Source of the DNA: a virus
Reading direction: 5' to 3' (one strand)
Length of the DNA: 32,771 nt
Virus record (IMG/VR): IMGVR_UViG_3300033182_000883
Location: 1-32,771 of that record
Shown here piece after piece: positions 1 through 7,076 of the stretch. The notes beneath the pieces were generated by a model. It saw only the letters and a list, made by a program, of their open reading frames with translations, was not told the DNA's origin and did no database searches. A program made the position numbers and the translations under genes. How positions within the stretch are numbered: position 1 is the stretch's first letter; every line of letters begins with the position of its first letter.

Positions 1-2
1 CA

Positions 3-1058
3 GGTGATACCATTGACGACACTAAAGCAATCTCAGTAGGCCAGGTGCTTGACGCACACGGTCGTTCATACTTTGCTATGTCGCAGATGATGAACCTTGT
101 GCAGATGATGCGCAACGGCGAGTGTACGGGCGAGGACGTAGTATTCTTTGAGGATATGTTCCAGCCAGGTATGGAATCATTACCATACATTATGTGCCAG
201 ATCCCAGAAGAGGATCGTCCACAAATTTATGTACGTTGTTTAGCACAAGCAATTGACCCAGATGACTTTGTTCACGTTTGGGGTATGAGCAAGTGGATGT
301 CGCTTTACGAGCAAATGGTAAATGAGATTCCAAATGTTCATGTATTAGCAACTAATGAAGAGATGGTTGCTCATATGCGTATTGCTAACTGGACTGCTCC
401 TATCTACAACATTGCAGGGTTATCGTTTGGCAAAGAAGAAGTACAATCGCGTGTAGATGCTATTAAGCCATTCCACGAACGCAAGAGTCGTGTAGTGTTT
501 GGCGCACGTTGGGACCAAGAGAAGCAACCAGACTTCTTTATGGACATTGTTGAAGAAATGAAACAAACTTTCCCAGAGATGGAGTTTGCTATTTGCCAAG
601 GTGGTCCACTGCGTTCAAACAATCCAAAGTACATTGAACGTGCTCGTAAACTGGAAGCAGAAGGCAAACTAAAGATTTACGAAAACTTAGAGAAGAACGA
701 GTATTACAACATTGTAAATGATTCGCGTGTTATGTTTAACTGTGCATTGCAGGATTGGGTATCCAACACTGTAAGTGAAGCAGACGCACTAGGTTGTAAC
801 GTAGTATATCCTGCTTATCGTTCGTTCCCAGAAACATTTGCTAACGACTATACTCGTATGTATGTGCCTTGGAGCAAAGAAGATGCTATTAACAAGATTC
901 GCCAAAGTGTAGCAAGCCCAAGCAAGTTGCAAGGCAAGATCTCAGATTGGAACGACGGTACTATTGATCGCATGATTGATATTATGACAGGCGAAGGTGA
1001 GCATTTGAATCGTGCAGGTAATCGCTATCGCGATCATGTTGCGGAGAGCAAATACTAA
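3..1058 (+). CDS. Glycosyltransferase, GT-B type (5' end outside window)
   Basis: The reading frame is open from base 3, so the gene starts upstream and the GTG at 45 is probably internal. The product has an N-terminal half with scattered aromatic residues and a C-terminal half typical of GT-B enzymes: 'VVFGARWDQEKQPD' resembles the start of the nucleotide-sugar domain, and 'VSNTVSEADALGCNVVYP' resembles the conserved Glu-containing block that binds the donor sugar. It ends in a TAATG overlap with a GalE-like gene, so the two are probably co-translated. Likely role: glycosylation of phage surface structures or host glycan. Donor and acceptor cannot be told from sequence. Confidence 0.7.
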   Translation, partial: GDTIDDTKAISVGQVLDAHGRSYFAMSQMMNLVQMMRNGECTGEDVVFFEDMFQPGMESLPYIMCQIPEEDRPQIYVRCLAQAIDPDDFVHVWGMSKWMSLYEQMVNEIPNVHVLATNEEMVAHMRIANWTAPIYNIAGLSFGKEEVQSRVDAIKPFHERKSRVVFGARWDQEKQPDFFMDIVEEMKQTFPEMEFAICQGGPLRSNNPKYIERARKLEAEGKLKIYENLEKNEYYNIVNDSRVMFNCALQDWVSNTVSEADALGCNVVYPAYRSFPETFANDYTRMYVPWSKEDAINKIRQSVASPSKLQGKISDWNDGTIDRMIDIMTGEGEHLNRAGNRYRDHVAESKY

Positions 1059-2041
1059 TGCGTTTTGAAGGAATGAAAATCTGTGTAACTGGCGGTATGG
1101 GCTTCGTTGGTGCTCACACTGCTAAAAGCCTACGAGCAATGGGTGCGTATGTAGTTGTTGTTGATCGCCGCTATACAGGCATTCCTGAAAGTTTTTATGA
1201 TGAGTTTATTCGTAGCGACTTTGCAGATACTGCAACACTACGTCATCTAAACGAAATTGGTGTGCAAGGTTTTGTACATTGTGCTGGCTCTAGTTTAGTT
1301 GGCCCGTCAATGACAAATCCAAGCGACTACTATAACAACAACGTAGCAAAGAATATCAAATTCTTGGACTACTTGGCAACAGATTGGCTATACACAAAAC
1401 CTTGGATTGTGTTCTCAAGTAGTGCAGCAACATACGGCAACCCTACTAGTGTGCCTATCTTTGAGGATGATTCGCAAAAGCCCATTAATCCATACGGCGA
1501 AACTAAACTTATTATGGAACACCTGTTGCGTGACTACAGTGCGGCATATGGTATTCGTAGTTTTAGTTTACGCTACTTTAATGCGTGTGGTGCGGACTAC
1601 TGGGGTCAAGAATGGGGTCCAGAAAAAGGCGATACACATTTGATCCCACGCTTGTTTGAGATGGATCCTTTCACACTATTTGGAACAGACTATGACACAC
1701 ACGACGGCACTTGTGTTCGCGATTATATTCACGTTAGTGACTTGGCACTTGCACACGCCACTGCTTGCAATGCTTTAAGCGAAGGCGCAGCGACAGACTA
1801 CTTTAACTTAGGCACAGGCAAAGGCTATTCAAACCAGGAAGTCATTGATACATATCATGCGATTGCAGGACCTAAGCAGATACTTAAACAAGAACGTAGG
1901 GCAGGCGATCCTGACGAGCTAGTAGCAGATGGCACTAAGTTCCAAGAACGTTTTAACTGGAAACCTTACTTTTCAGACCTAAATACAATCGTTAATGATA
2001 CTATGAAGTGGTACGAAAAGAGTGGCATTCTCAAAGATTAA
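1058..2041 (+). CDS. galE: NAD-dependent epimerase, GalE-like (UDP-glucose 4-epimerase family)
   Basis: Extended short-chain dehydrogenase of 327 aa, close to GalE length (about 340). The Rossmann motif 'TGGMGFVGAHT' is at the N-terminus, the 'SSSAATYG' strand carries the catalytic Ser, and 'YGETK' supplies the Tyr-x-x-x-Lys pair. 'RYFNACGAD' and 'GTCVRDYIHVSDLA' are typical GalE blocks. It should interconvert UDP-hexose epimers to feed the neighbouring glycosyltransferase. Start ATG overlaps the previous stop (TAATG). The exact substrate could differ (UDP-Glc, UDP-GlcNAc or a uronic acid). Confidence 0.9.
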   Translation: MRFEGMKICVTGGMGFVGAHTAKSLRAMGAYVVVVDRRYTGIPESFYDEFIRSDFADTATLRHLNEIGVQGFVHCAGSSLVGPSMTNPSDYYNNNVAKNIKFLDYLATDWLYTKPWIVFSSSAATYGNPTSVPIFEDDSQKPINPYGETKLIMEHLLRDYSAAYGIRSFSLRYFNACGADYWGQEWGPEKGDTHLIPRLFEMDPFTLFGTDYDTHDGTCVRDYIHVSDLALAHATACNALSEGAATDYFNLGTGKGYSNQEVIDTYHAIAGPKQILKQERRAGDPDELVADGTKFQERFNWKPYFSDLNTIVNDTMKWYEKSGILKD

Positions 2042-2621
2042 AGATTTTGAACTAGCATTAGCAGAGTACACAGGTGCTCCGTATGCAGTTATGACTGACT
2101 GTTGCACCCACGCTATTGAGCTGTGTTTGCGAATTGAAAAACCTAAGTTGGTTTCGTTTACTGCGTTAACCTATTTGAGTGTGCCAATGACAATGCACAA
2201 ATTAGGCATTGAATATGAACTGTATGATTGGTTTTGGATTGGTGAATACCCTATTGCTGGCACCAGGGTCTGGGATAGTGCAAGACGACTAGAACCTGGT
2301 ATGTATGAAAAGAACACCTTGAAATGTCTATCATTTGGTTTTGACAAGCCACTTGATATTGGTCATGGCGGTGCTATACTACTGGACAATCATGACGAAT
2401 ATGAACGACTATTACGAATGCGTTATGACGGTCGCGACTTAACTGTAAGTCCCTGGGCTTGCCAGCAAACGTTTGAAGTGGGCTACCACTATCGTCCTAC
2501 TATTGAGGATGCAGAAAAAGGTCTAAAAATGTTAGACCTTTACAAACAACGAAGCGCAGAAGAAACTCAGCCTGTATTTGTTGACTACCCCGACTGTCGC
2601 AAAATTATAATTAATGATTGA
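2022..2621 (+). CDS. Compact DegT/DnrJ/EryC1/StrS-type aminotransferase
   Basis: PLP-dependent sugar aminotransferase family, but only 199 aa against about 370-400 for normal members. Conserved blocks are in order: N-terminal 'FELALAEYTGAPYAV', 'VWDSARRLEPG' with the Asp that contacts the PLP ring nitrogen (D85), 'SFGFDKPLDIGHGG' with the Schiff-base Lys (K109), and a C-terminal 'YHYRPTIEDAEKGL' block. The missing part is mainly the segment between the substrate-binding strand and the Asp block. It starts with GTG inside the galE gene (20-base overlap); no ATG fits. It probably makes an amino sugar, or has drifted to a binding role. Confidence 0.7.
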   Translation: MAFSKIKDFELALAEYTGAPYAVMTDCCTHAIELCLRIEKPKLVSFTALTYLSVPMTMHKLGIEYELYDWFWIGEYPIAGTRVWDSARRLEPGMYEKNTLKCLSFGFDKPLDIGHGGAILLDNHDEYERLLRMRYDGRDLTVSPWACQQTFEVGYHYRPTIEDAEKGLKMLDLYKQRSAEETQPVFVDYPDCRKIIIND

Positions 2622-2646
2622 CAATCATCTAAATAACCTGTATACT
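2618..2646 (+). promoter_or_regulatory. Sigma70-type promoter for folE
   Basis: TTGACA at 2618-2623, 17-base spacer, TATACT at 2641-2646. It overlaps the end of the aminotransferase gene. The predicted start near 2653 leaves a leader of about 40 bases with GGAG at 2680-2683, 9 bases before the TTG start of folE. Confidence 0.85.
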
Positions 2647-2692
2647 ACACAAGTATTAAGGGATCCACCCCTTTAACTCGGAGAAATTTACA

Positions 2693-3376
2693 TTGAAAAA
2701 ATTTAAACAAATTACTGAACAACTTAAGACTAGCGGTAAGCGTTACTGGGCCGGCGATAACATTTCTGACTTTGTGTCTGAAGAAGACAAAGCAGTTCTC
2801 ATTGAAGAAGCAACAGAAGCGTTCGAAGGTGTGCTAGATGCACTGCTTATTGATAGAGAAAACGATCCAAACTCAAAAGGCACAGCACATCGTTTAGCAA
2901 AGATGTATTACAATGAGATTATGGCAGGTCGCTATGATCCAATGCCTAGTGCAACTGCTTTCCCCAACGATTCAGAAGATCGTTATGCGGGTATGCTAGT
3001 AGTTCGTTCAGAATTGCGTAGTATGTGTTCGCATCACCATCAGCCTGTTGTAGGCACAGCATACATTGGCATTATTGCTAGTGAGAAACTAATTGGTTTA
3101 AGTAAATACACTCGTATTGCACAGTGGTGCGCACGTCGTGGCACACTACAAGAAGAACTTGCGAACGATATTGCTCGAGAAATTAAAAAGGCAACTGGTG
3201 CAGTAGATTTAGGTGTTTACATTCAAGCAACGCATGGTTGCTGTGAGAATCGCGGCATCATGGCACACTCAAGTCTAACACAAACCACAGTATTAGAAGG
3301 TTCATTTAAAACTGATCCAGGTACAAAGAAAGAGTTCTTTGACAATATCAAACTACAACAGGAGTTTGCTTGCTAA
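2693..3376 (+). CDS. folE: GTP cyclohydrolase I
   Basis: 227 aa, normal FolE length. It converts GTP to 7,8-dihydroneopterin triphosphate, the first step of both folate and 7-deazaguanine synthesis. Zinc ligands match E. coli FolE: C112 and H115 in 'CSHHHQP' and C183 in 'HGCCENRG'. 'GLSKYTRIAQW' and the C-terminal 'SLTQTTVLEGSF' stretch are also conserved. The start is TTG at 2693, chosen because GGAG lies 9 bases upstream and a strong promoter precedes it. The next genes include two QueD-like proteins, and queE lies downstream, so the product more likely feeds a deazaguanine pathway than folate. In phages this can supply preQ0-type bases for DNA modification. Confidence 0.95.
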   Translation: MKKFKQITEQLKTSGKRYWAGDNISDFVSEEDKAVLIEEATEAFEGVLDALLIDRENDPNSKGTAHRLAKMYYNEIMAGRYDPMPSATAFPNDSEDRYAGMLVVRSELRSMCSHHHQPVVGTAYIGIIASEKLIGLSKYTRIAQWCARRGTLQEELANDIAREIKKATGAVDLGVYIQATHGCCENRGIMAHSSLTQTTVLEGSFKTDPGTKKEFFDNIKLQQEFAC

Positions 3377-3606
3377 TGGCTAAAAAAGTATCAAAGAAAG
3401 TAACCAAAAAGGTTACTAAAAAAGTTACAAAGAAAACTACTAAAAAGAAAGTTACAAAGAAAAAGACCAGTAAGAAAAAAGAAACTTGGCCACAAGTAAC
3501 AAAAGGTAGTCATTTAACAGTAACCAAATATGAAGATGGTCGCTGCGATCTTGAATGGGATTGGGAACAACTTGAAAAAGATGTTGCCGCTGTATTGAGC
3601 AAATAA
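3376..3606 (+). CDS. Small Lys-rich protein with histone-tail-like repeats
   Basis: 76 aa, starting at the ATG that overlaps the folE stop (TAATG). Residues 4-35 are almost only Lys, Val and Thr in 'KKVTKK'-type repeats, like histone H1-type tails in bacteria. The C-terminal half is acidic and Trp-rich ('DGRCDLEWDWEQLEKD'). No family recognised. The basic tail suggests nucleic-acid binding; the acidic part could contact a partner. Position between folE and queD-like genes ties its expression to deazaguanine synthesis, but a role there is only inferred. Confidence 0.75.
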   Translation: MAKKVSKKVTKKVTKKVTKKTTKKKVTKKKTSKKKETWPQVTKGSHLTVTKYEDGRCDLEWDWEQLEKDVAAVLSK

Positions 3607-3607
3607 A

Positions 3608-4198
3608 ATGGCACTTAAAGTAAAATCAACAAAGGTATTTCGCAACTTACCGTGTGGACACGCACAATTCTTTGACAAGGAACCAGATGGTTCGCCAGGA
3701 CAGTGTGCAAGCGTACACGGATATGACAGACATGTTGAAGTTACGTTTGCAGGTGAGCCAGATGATATGGGTTGGATTGTAGCATTTGGTGATGCTACTA
3801 AACCTATTAAAGCATGGCTAGAATATTACTTTGATCATGTTACAGTATTACCTGCAAATGATCCACGTCTTGGCGAGATTCCGCCAACGCTAACTGAGCA
3901 AGGTAACTTGCTTGGTACATTGCGTGTATTACCAAGCGGTGTATCAATGGAAATGAGCAGCGTGTTTGCGTGGGAATGGATTAACCATTATGTATACAAA
4001 ACCACAAAAGGTCGTTGTTATGTAGAACGTGTGCGCATCTACGAGCACGAACGCAACGATGCTATGTGCGAAGTAGACGAAGAAACAGCAAAGCGCGATG
4101 CTACTCGCAAAAATGTAGCAGGATTAGAAGCGTTGCCAGAGCAACGTTATTGGGATTGGGAATCACCTAAAGACCTATTGGAGCGTATCAATGGTTAA
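3608..4198 (+). CDS. queD: QueD/6-pyruvoyl-tetrahydropterin synthase family protein, long version
   Basis: 196 aa. The expected reaction is dihydroneopterin triphosphate to 6-carboxytetrahydropterin in queuosine/7-deazaguanine synthesis. Visible landmarks: H18 in 'CGHAQF' (first zinc His), C33 (catalytic Cys position), H37 in 'VHGYD', D76-H77 in 'FDHVTVL' (catalytic Asp-His) and E115 in the 'SMEMSS' helix. The usual HGH zinc motif is HGY here, so the third zinc His is replaced by Tyr. It has about 50-70 residues more than typical QueD, mostly at the C-terminus. It overlaps a second QueD-like gene by 8 bases. Family is fairly sure; activity is not. Confidence 0.75.
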   Translation: MALKVKSTKVFRNLPCGHAQFFDKEPDGSPGQCASVHGYDRHVEVTFAGEPDDMGWIVAFGDATKPIKAWLEYYFDHVTVLPANDPRLGEIPPTLTEQGNLLGTLRVLPSGVSMEMSSVFAWEWINHYVYKTTKGRCYVERVRIYEHERNDAMCEVDEETAKRDATRKNVAGLEALPEQRYWDWESPKDLLERING

Positions 4199-4580
4199 AG
4201 AGTACTATGATTTAAATTGTGTTTATCGCGATTGGCGACAAGCACCCGGCGCAAAGTCATACCTACATGGCTACTGTTTATCAGTTAAAGTTGGCTGTGA
4301 GAATGATGATAACCTAGATGGTTTTGAACAGTGGCTAAAGAATACATTTGATCATAATGTATTAATTGCTTACGATGATCCGTTTGGCGCACTGTTTGCC
4401 GGATTACCTAGCACAACTGCACGAGTAGTTAATGTAGAACGTGTGGGTGCAGAAGCATTTGCACAAATGATTTTTGAACGTGCTCGTGACGCAAATCCAA
4501 CTGTAGAAACAGTTGAAGTAATCGAACACGGTGCTAATACAGCAACCTACTCAGATGAGTTTAAGGGTTCTGAGGGTTAG
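4191..4580 (+). CDS. Second QueD/PTPS-like protein, short and divergent
   Basis: 129 aa, typical QueD length. It shares with the upstream gene 'LHGYCLSVKV' (H26, Y28), 'FDHNVLI' (D54-H55), 'VGAEAFAQ' (E88) and a C-terminal 'VEVIEHGANTATY' block. The N-terminal zinc His is not evident (Tyr/Trp-rich 'NCVYRDWR') and the catalytic Cys is Ser (S23). It begins inside the first QueD gene, so both should be translated together and could form a mixed oligomer, or this copy may have moved to another pterin-like substrate. Its end overlaps a convergent small gene by 20 bases. Confidence 0.65.
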   Translation: MVKEYYDLNCVYRDWRQAPGAKSYLHGYCLSVKVGCENDDNLDGFEQWLKNTFDHNVLIAYDDPFGALFAGLPSTTARVVNVERVGAEAFAQMIFERARDANPTVETVEVIEHGANTATYSDEFKGSEG

Positions 4581-4725
4581 AATCAGTTGAGCCAGATTCT
4601 GCAGGTTTATATTCTGTAGGGTTTGGCTCGTTTTTAACGTTGTCCATACCACTAAGACGCTTGATATCATTTAACCAATCAGCGTAACGACCATCATCTT
4701 CGGGTGTGTTGTTTTCTTCACTCAT
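4561..4725 (-). CDS. Small hypothetical protein, 54 aa
   Basis: Minus strand, ATG at 4725, stop at 4561. It is acidic and Pro/Asn/Ser-rich at the C-terminus, with 'WLNDIKRLSG' near residues 17-26 that resembles 'ELKRLAG' in the next upstream gene product. It is the last gene of the minus-strand block and its 3' end overlaps the convergent QueD-like gene. No family recognised. Confidence 0.6.
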   Translation of the reverse strand: MSEENNTPEDDGRYADWLNDIKRLSGMDNVKNEPNPTEYKPAESGSTDSNPQNP

Positions 4726-4731
4726 AGTATA

Positions 4732-4950
4732 TTACTTACCAACAGGTTTTTCACCTGTCAAATAAGGCTTACTAAACCATAGTTGAAACCATTCTGGTGT
4801 GCCTGGTTTTATGTTGTGCTTACGCTCTAGTTCGCGTTTTTCTGTGCCAGTTACGCTTATATTTGAACCTTCGTCAACAGGAATAGTGTAAGGTGTTAAA
4901 CCTTTGTATTCATTTACTCCTGCCAATCGTTTAAGTTCTTCTAGGTTCAT
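4732..4950 (-). CDS. Small hypothetical protein, 72 aa
   Basis: The N-terminus 'MNLEELKRLAGVNEYKG' is an amphipathic helix; the middle 'IKPGTPEWFQLWF' is aromatic. The start ATG at 4950 lies within the end of the upstream 58-aa gene (20-base overlap), so translation is probably coupled. No enzyme motif. It could be a small virion or assembly protein given the late-promoter block it belongs to. Confidence 0.65.
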   Translation of the reverse strand: MNLEELKRLAGVNEYKGLTPYTIPVDEGSNISVTGTEKRELERKHNIKPGTPEWFQLWFSKPYLTGEKPVGK

Positions 4951-5107
4951 CTATTAATTCTGCTGTTAGGTTATCAAACATCAATGATAACTGGTTATCC
5001 CTACAGGCTGCGTGTATAGCACACGTTGCGTTTAGCCCGCGGTATTTGCCAACTAACTCTCCTTTAGAATACACATTGTAAAGTTGAGTTAGTCGCTCTG
5101 GGATCAT
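4931..5107 (-). CDS. Small hypothetical protein, 58 aa
   Basis: Minus strand, ATG at 5107 overlapping the previous stop as ATGA, stop at 4931. The sequence begins 'MIPERLTQLYNVYSKGELVG' and has two Cys in the middle. The tight overlaps at both ends support it as a real gene. Function not recognisable. Confidence 0.6.
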   Translation of the reverse strand: MIPERLTQLYNVYSKGELVGKYRGLNATCAIHAACRDNQLSLMFDNLTAELIDEPRRT

Positions 5108-6504
5108 TTCTTTTTCTTTTTGCCGCCTTTCATGTTAGCACACCAATGGTACATTCGCCCTCGTTCGCCACCATACTTTTTGGCCATTGAGCGCAAGTGC
5201 GAAACTGAACCTTGGCAACTTGCGCCAGCCCGCTTAACACGACCAGGACGACTTTTGCCTTTCTTTTTACCATCAGCGAAGTTTTCGTTGAGTTCATTCA
5301 AACCAACATAACCTTTAATGGTTTTGTCGCCTCGTGCCAATGCTGCTGCTACGCGATGATGGCCGTCAATGATCCAGTAGTTTGTACCGTCTACAACAAT
5401 AGGCGGTGCATTCTTTTGTTTTATATAACTCTTTGCTTTGTCTGCGTTAATGTTTGATTGAGACACTTTTAGTTTAGACAGTGGAATATCTTTAAGTTCA
5501 TATTTGTCAAAAGAACCAACCCACTGCTGAAACTCTTCGTCTGTTTCAATGTCATTGTGTCCTGTATGAATGTCAGAAATCATATAAAAGATATCGTCTG
5601 GTGTTGCCGCTTCCCAAACTTCTTTCTTGCCCCAAAACGCAGCGCCTTTGTCTGTTTGTGCTGTGCTTGGCTTGATAGGTGCGTCTAACTTTGTTTTAGC
5701 AAAGTCATACATTGCTGATGCTACACCTTGTCTGCGGAACCTAGTTTCTACAAATACGTCGTCTGCTTGATAACAATCGCAGTCCGAATCGTAGCGGAAC
5801 ATTACAGCACCCATTGCTTGATCGTATGCTGAATACGCATAGATTTGGAACAAGTCGTAAGCATAACCATACACAAGTTTCATACCACCATACTCAGTTC
5901 GCTTGAAACGATTGCGTTTAAAGAAGTCATCGTCTGGTTCAGGTATATCAACACTTTCCTTTAAAGATTCATCTACACTTGTAATAGTGTCTGTAGTTGC
6001 TACTAATAGCCCTTTGTTAGCTCGCCATTTCTCTACGCCATATACACTGCCACTATCTCGAGGATCATACTCGCCGTGGAATGTCTTATCTGAGTGGTTG
6101 TAGATATAAACATTTACATCCGGACGTTCTGCAAGTTGTTTCCAGATATACTCGCCGCCTGGTGACTGTTCAAAATCAGAGACTAATGTGTAACCTAATT
6201 CTTTTATAGCATACACATACAGAGGAACAGCAAGTTTCTTGCCTTGTAGTTCGGGAGCAAAGTCTACTGTAGTTTGGAACATGCCGTGGAATCGATCAAG
6301 TTCTAATCGTCCTAAGAAACCTTCGTCGTTGGGATCTTTAATTAAAAGCCAGATTGGTATAATGCCGCCACCGTCAATATAGATCTCATAGCCGCCAATT
6401 GTTTTACCAGTTGGCTTGGCATTACCAATCGAATCTTCCCACGACTTTGGTGTTGCATCATCTTTTCCAACATTGTCAATTCTTCTTATTTCGCTTAAAC
6501 GCAT
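5104..6504 (-). CDS. Fusion protein: two GNAT-like domains, ParB/Srx-like domain, basic Cys-containing tail
   Basis: 466 aa. Residues about 35-130 look like a GNAT acetyltransferase fold ('LDRFHGMFQTTVDFAPELQG' then 'PLYVYAIKELGY'). About 205-290 is a clearer GNAT domain with the acetyl-CoA loop 'RFRRQGVASAMYDFAK'. About 338-400 resembles a ParB N-terminal/sulfiredoxin-like domain with 'IPLSKLKVSQ' and 'IIDGHHRVAAAL' (DGHHR at 380-384). The tail (412-466) is Lys/Arg/Gly-rich with C430 and C455 and ends in a run of Lys. TAATG overlap with the lysozyme gene upstream. The block has a late promoter, so it may be a virion-delivered effector that modifies host proteins or DNA; this is inference. 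Confidence 0.7.
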   Translation of the reverse strand: MRLSEIRRIDNVGKDDATPKSWEDSIGNAKPTGKTIGGYEIYIDGGGIIPIWLLIKDPNDEGFLGRLELDRFHGMFQTTVDFAPELQGKKLAVPLYVYAIKELGYTLVSDFEQSPGGEYIWKQLAERPDVNVYIYNHSDKTFHGEYDPRDSGSVYGVEKWRANKGLLVATTDTITSVDESLKESVDIPEPDDDFFKRNRFKRTEYGGMKLVYGYAYDLFQIYAYSAYDQAMGAVMFRYDSDCDCYQADDVFVETRFRRQGVASAMYDFAKTKLDAPIKPSTAQTDKGAAFWGKKEVWEAATPDDIFYMISDIHTGHNDIETDEEFQQWVGSFDKYELKDIPLSKLKVSQSNINADKAKSYIKQKNAPPIVVDGTNYWIIDGHHRVAAALARGDKTIKGYVGLNELNENFADGKKKGKSRPGRVKRAGASCQGSVSHLRSMAKKYGGERGRMYHWCANMKGGKKKKK

Positions 6505-7076
6505 TATAGTCCTGCCGTTTGGTCGCCTTGTGGCTCGCCAATCATTCGCGTTACTGTTTGGCCGCGAGTCTTAACTTGTTTATACCATTTAGAATTGCGT
6601 AGCTCGTTTGCTGCTGTTTTCCAGTCACCCTTAGCCGCAGCAGCACTAAACTTTGGAAACTTCTTGTGCCAACTGCCGCCCATGTTATATGTGAGATCTA
6701 CCATAGCACGACGCTGTTTTGGCGATGCAAGATCCCAACCAGGAGTTTTGGTTGCTGCTTGATAATGATGATCAAAATCTTTGTCAAACAATTCGTCTGC
6801 TTGTTGCTGCGTGATACCAGCAGAATAATCTTCACCTGGCTTTACCAAATGACCATACCCGATGGTATCTAAACCTAGTGTATCTTTGTACACTTCAAGG
6901 CGGTTGCCTTCGTGCTGTTTAATCATGCTCTTTAGAGCATCAACATCGCCTACTGCTGCGTATGGATCTTGGTCCGCAGTTGCTTCTGCTATTTGTGTGG
7001 TTGCTAATACACCAGCAACTGTAAATTCTCTTGCTCGCATCTTAACTAGTTTTATTACCTTTTGTAAGAGAGACAT
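6504..7076 (-). CDS. GH24 lysozyme (T4-lysozyme type) with an N-terminal extension
   Basis: Peptidoglycan hydrolase. 'HEGNRLEVYKDTLG' and 'TIGYGH' give E56, D65 and T71, with exactly the spacing of T4 lysozyme E11, D20 and T26. The C-terminal 'QTVTRMIGEP' is also typical. ATG at 7076 was chosen because GGAG lies 6 bases upstream; an ATG at 7088 is also in frame and one at 7040 follows the upstream stop. The extra N-terminus (about 45 residues) contains 'MRAREF' and 'QIAEA', which resemble the capsid-targeting leader and prohead-protease site of T4 internal proteins. It overlaps the sigma-like gene by 35 bases. Confidence 0.9.
   Translation of the reverse strand: MSLLQKVIKLVKMRAREFTVAGVLATTQIAEATADQDPYAAVGDVDALKSMIKQHEGNRLEVYKDTLGLDTIGYGHLVKPGEDYSAGITQQQADELFDKDFDHHYQAATKTPGWDLASPKQRRAMVDLTYNMGGSWHKKFPKFSAAAAKGDWKTAANELRNSKWYKQVKTRGQTVTRMIGEPQGDQTAGL

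Noticed and set aside
404-667. Minus-strand open frame inside the glycosyltransferase gene
   Set aside because: Lies wholly within a well-supported gene, with no ribosome site and Ser/Arg-rich shadow composition.
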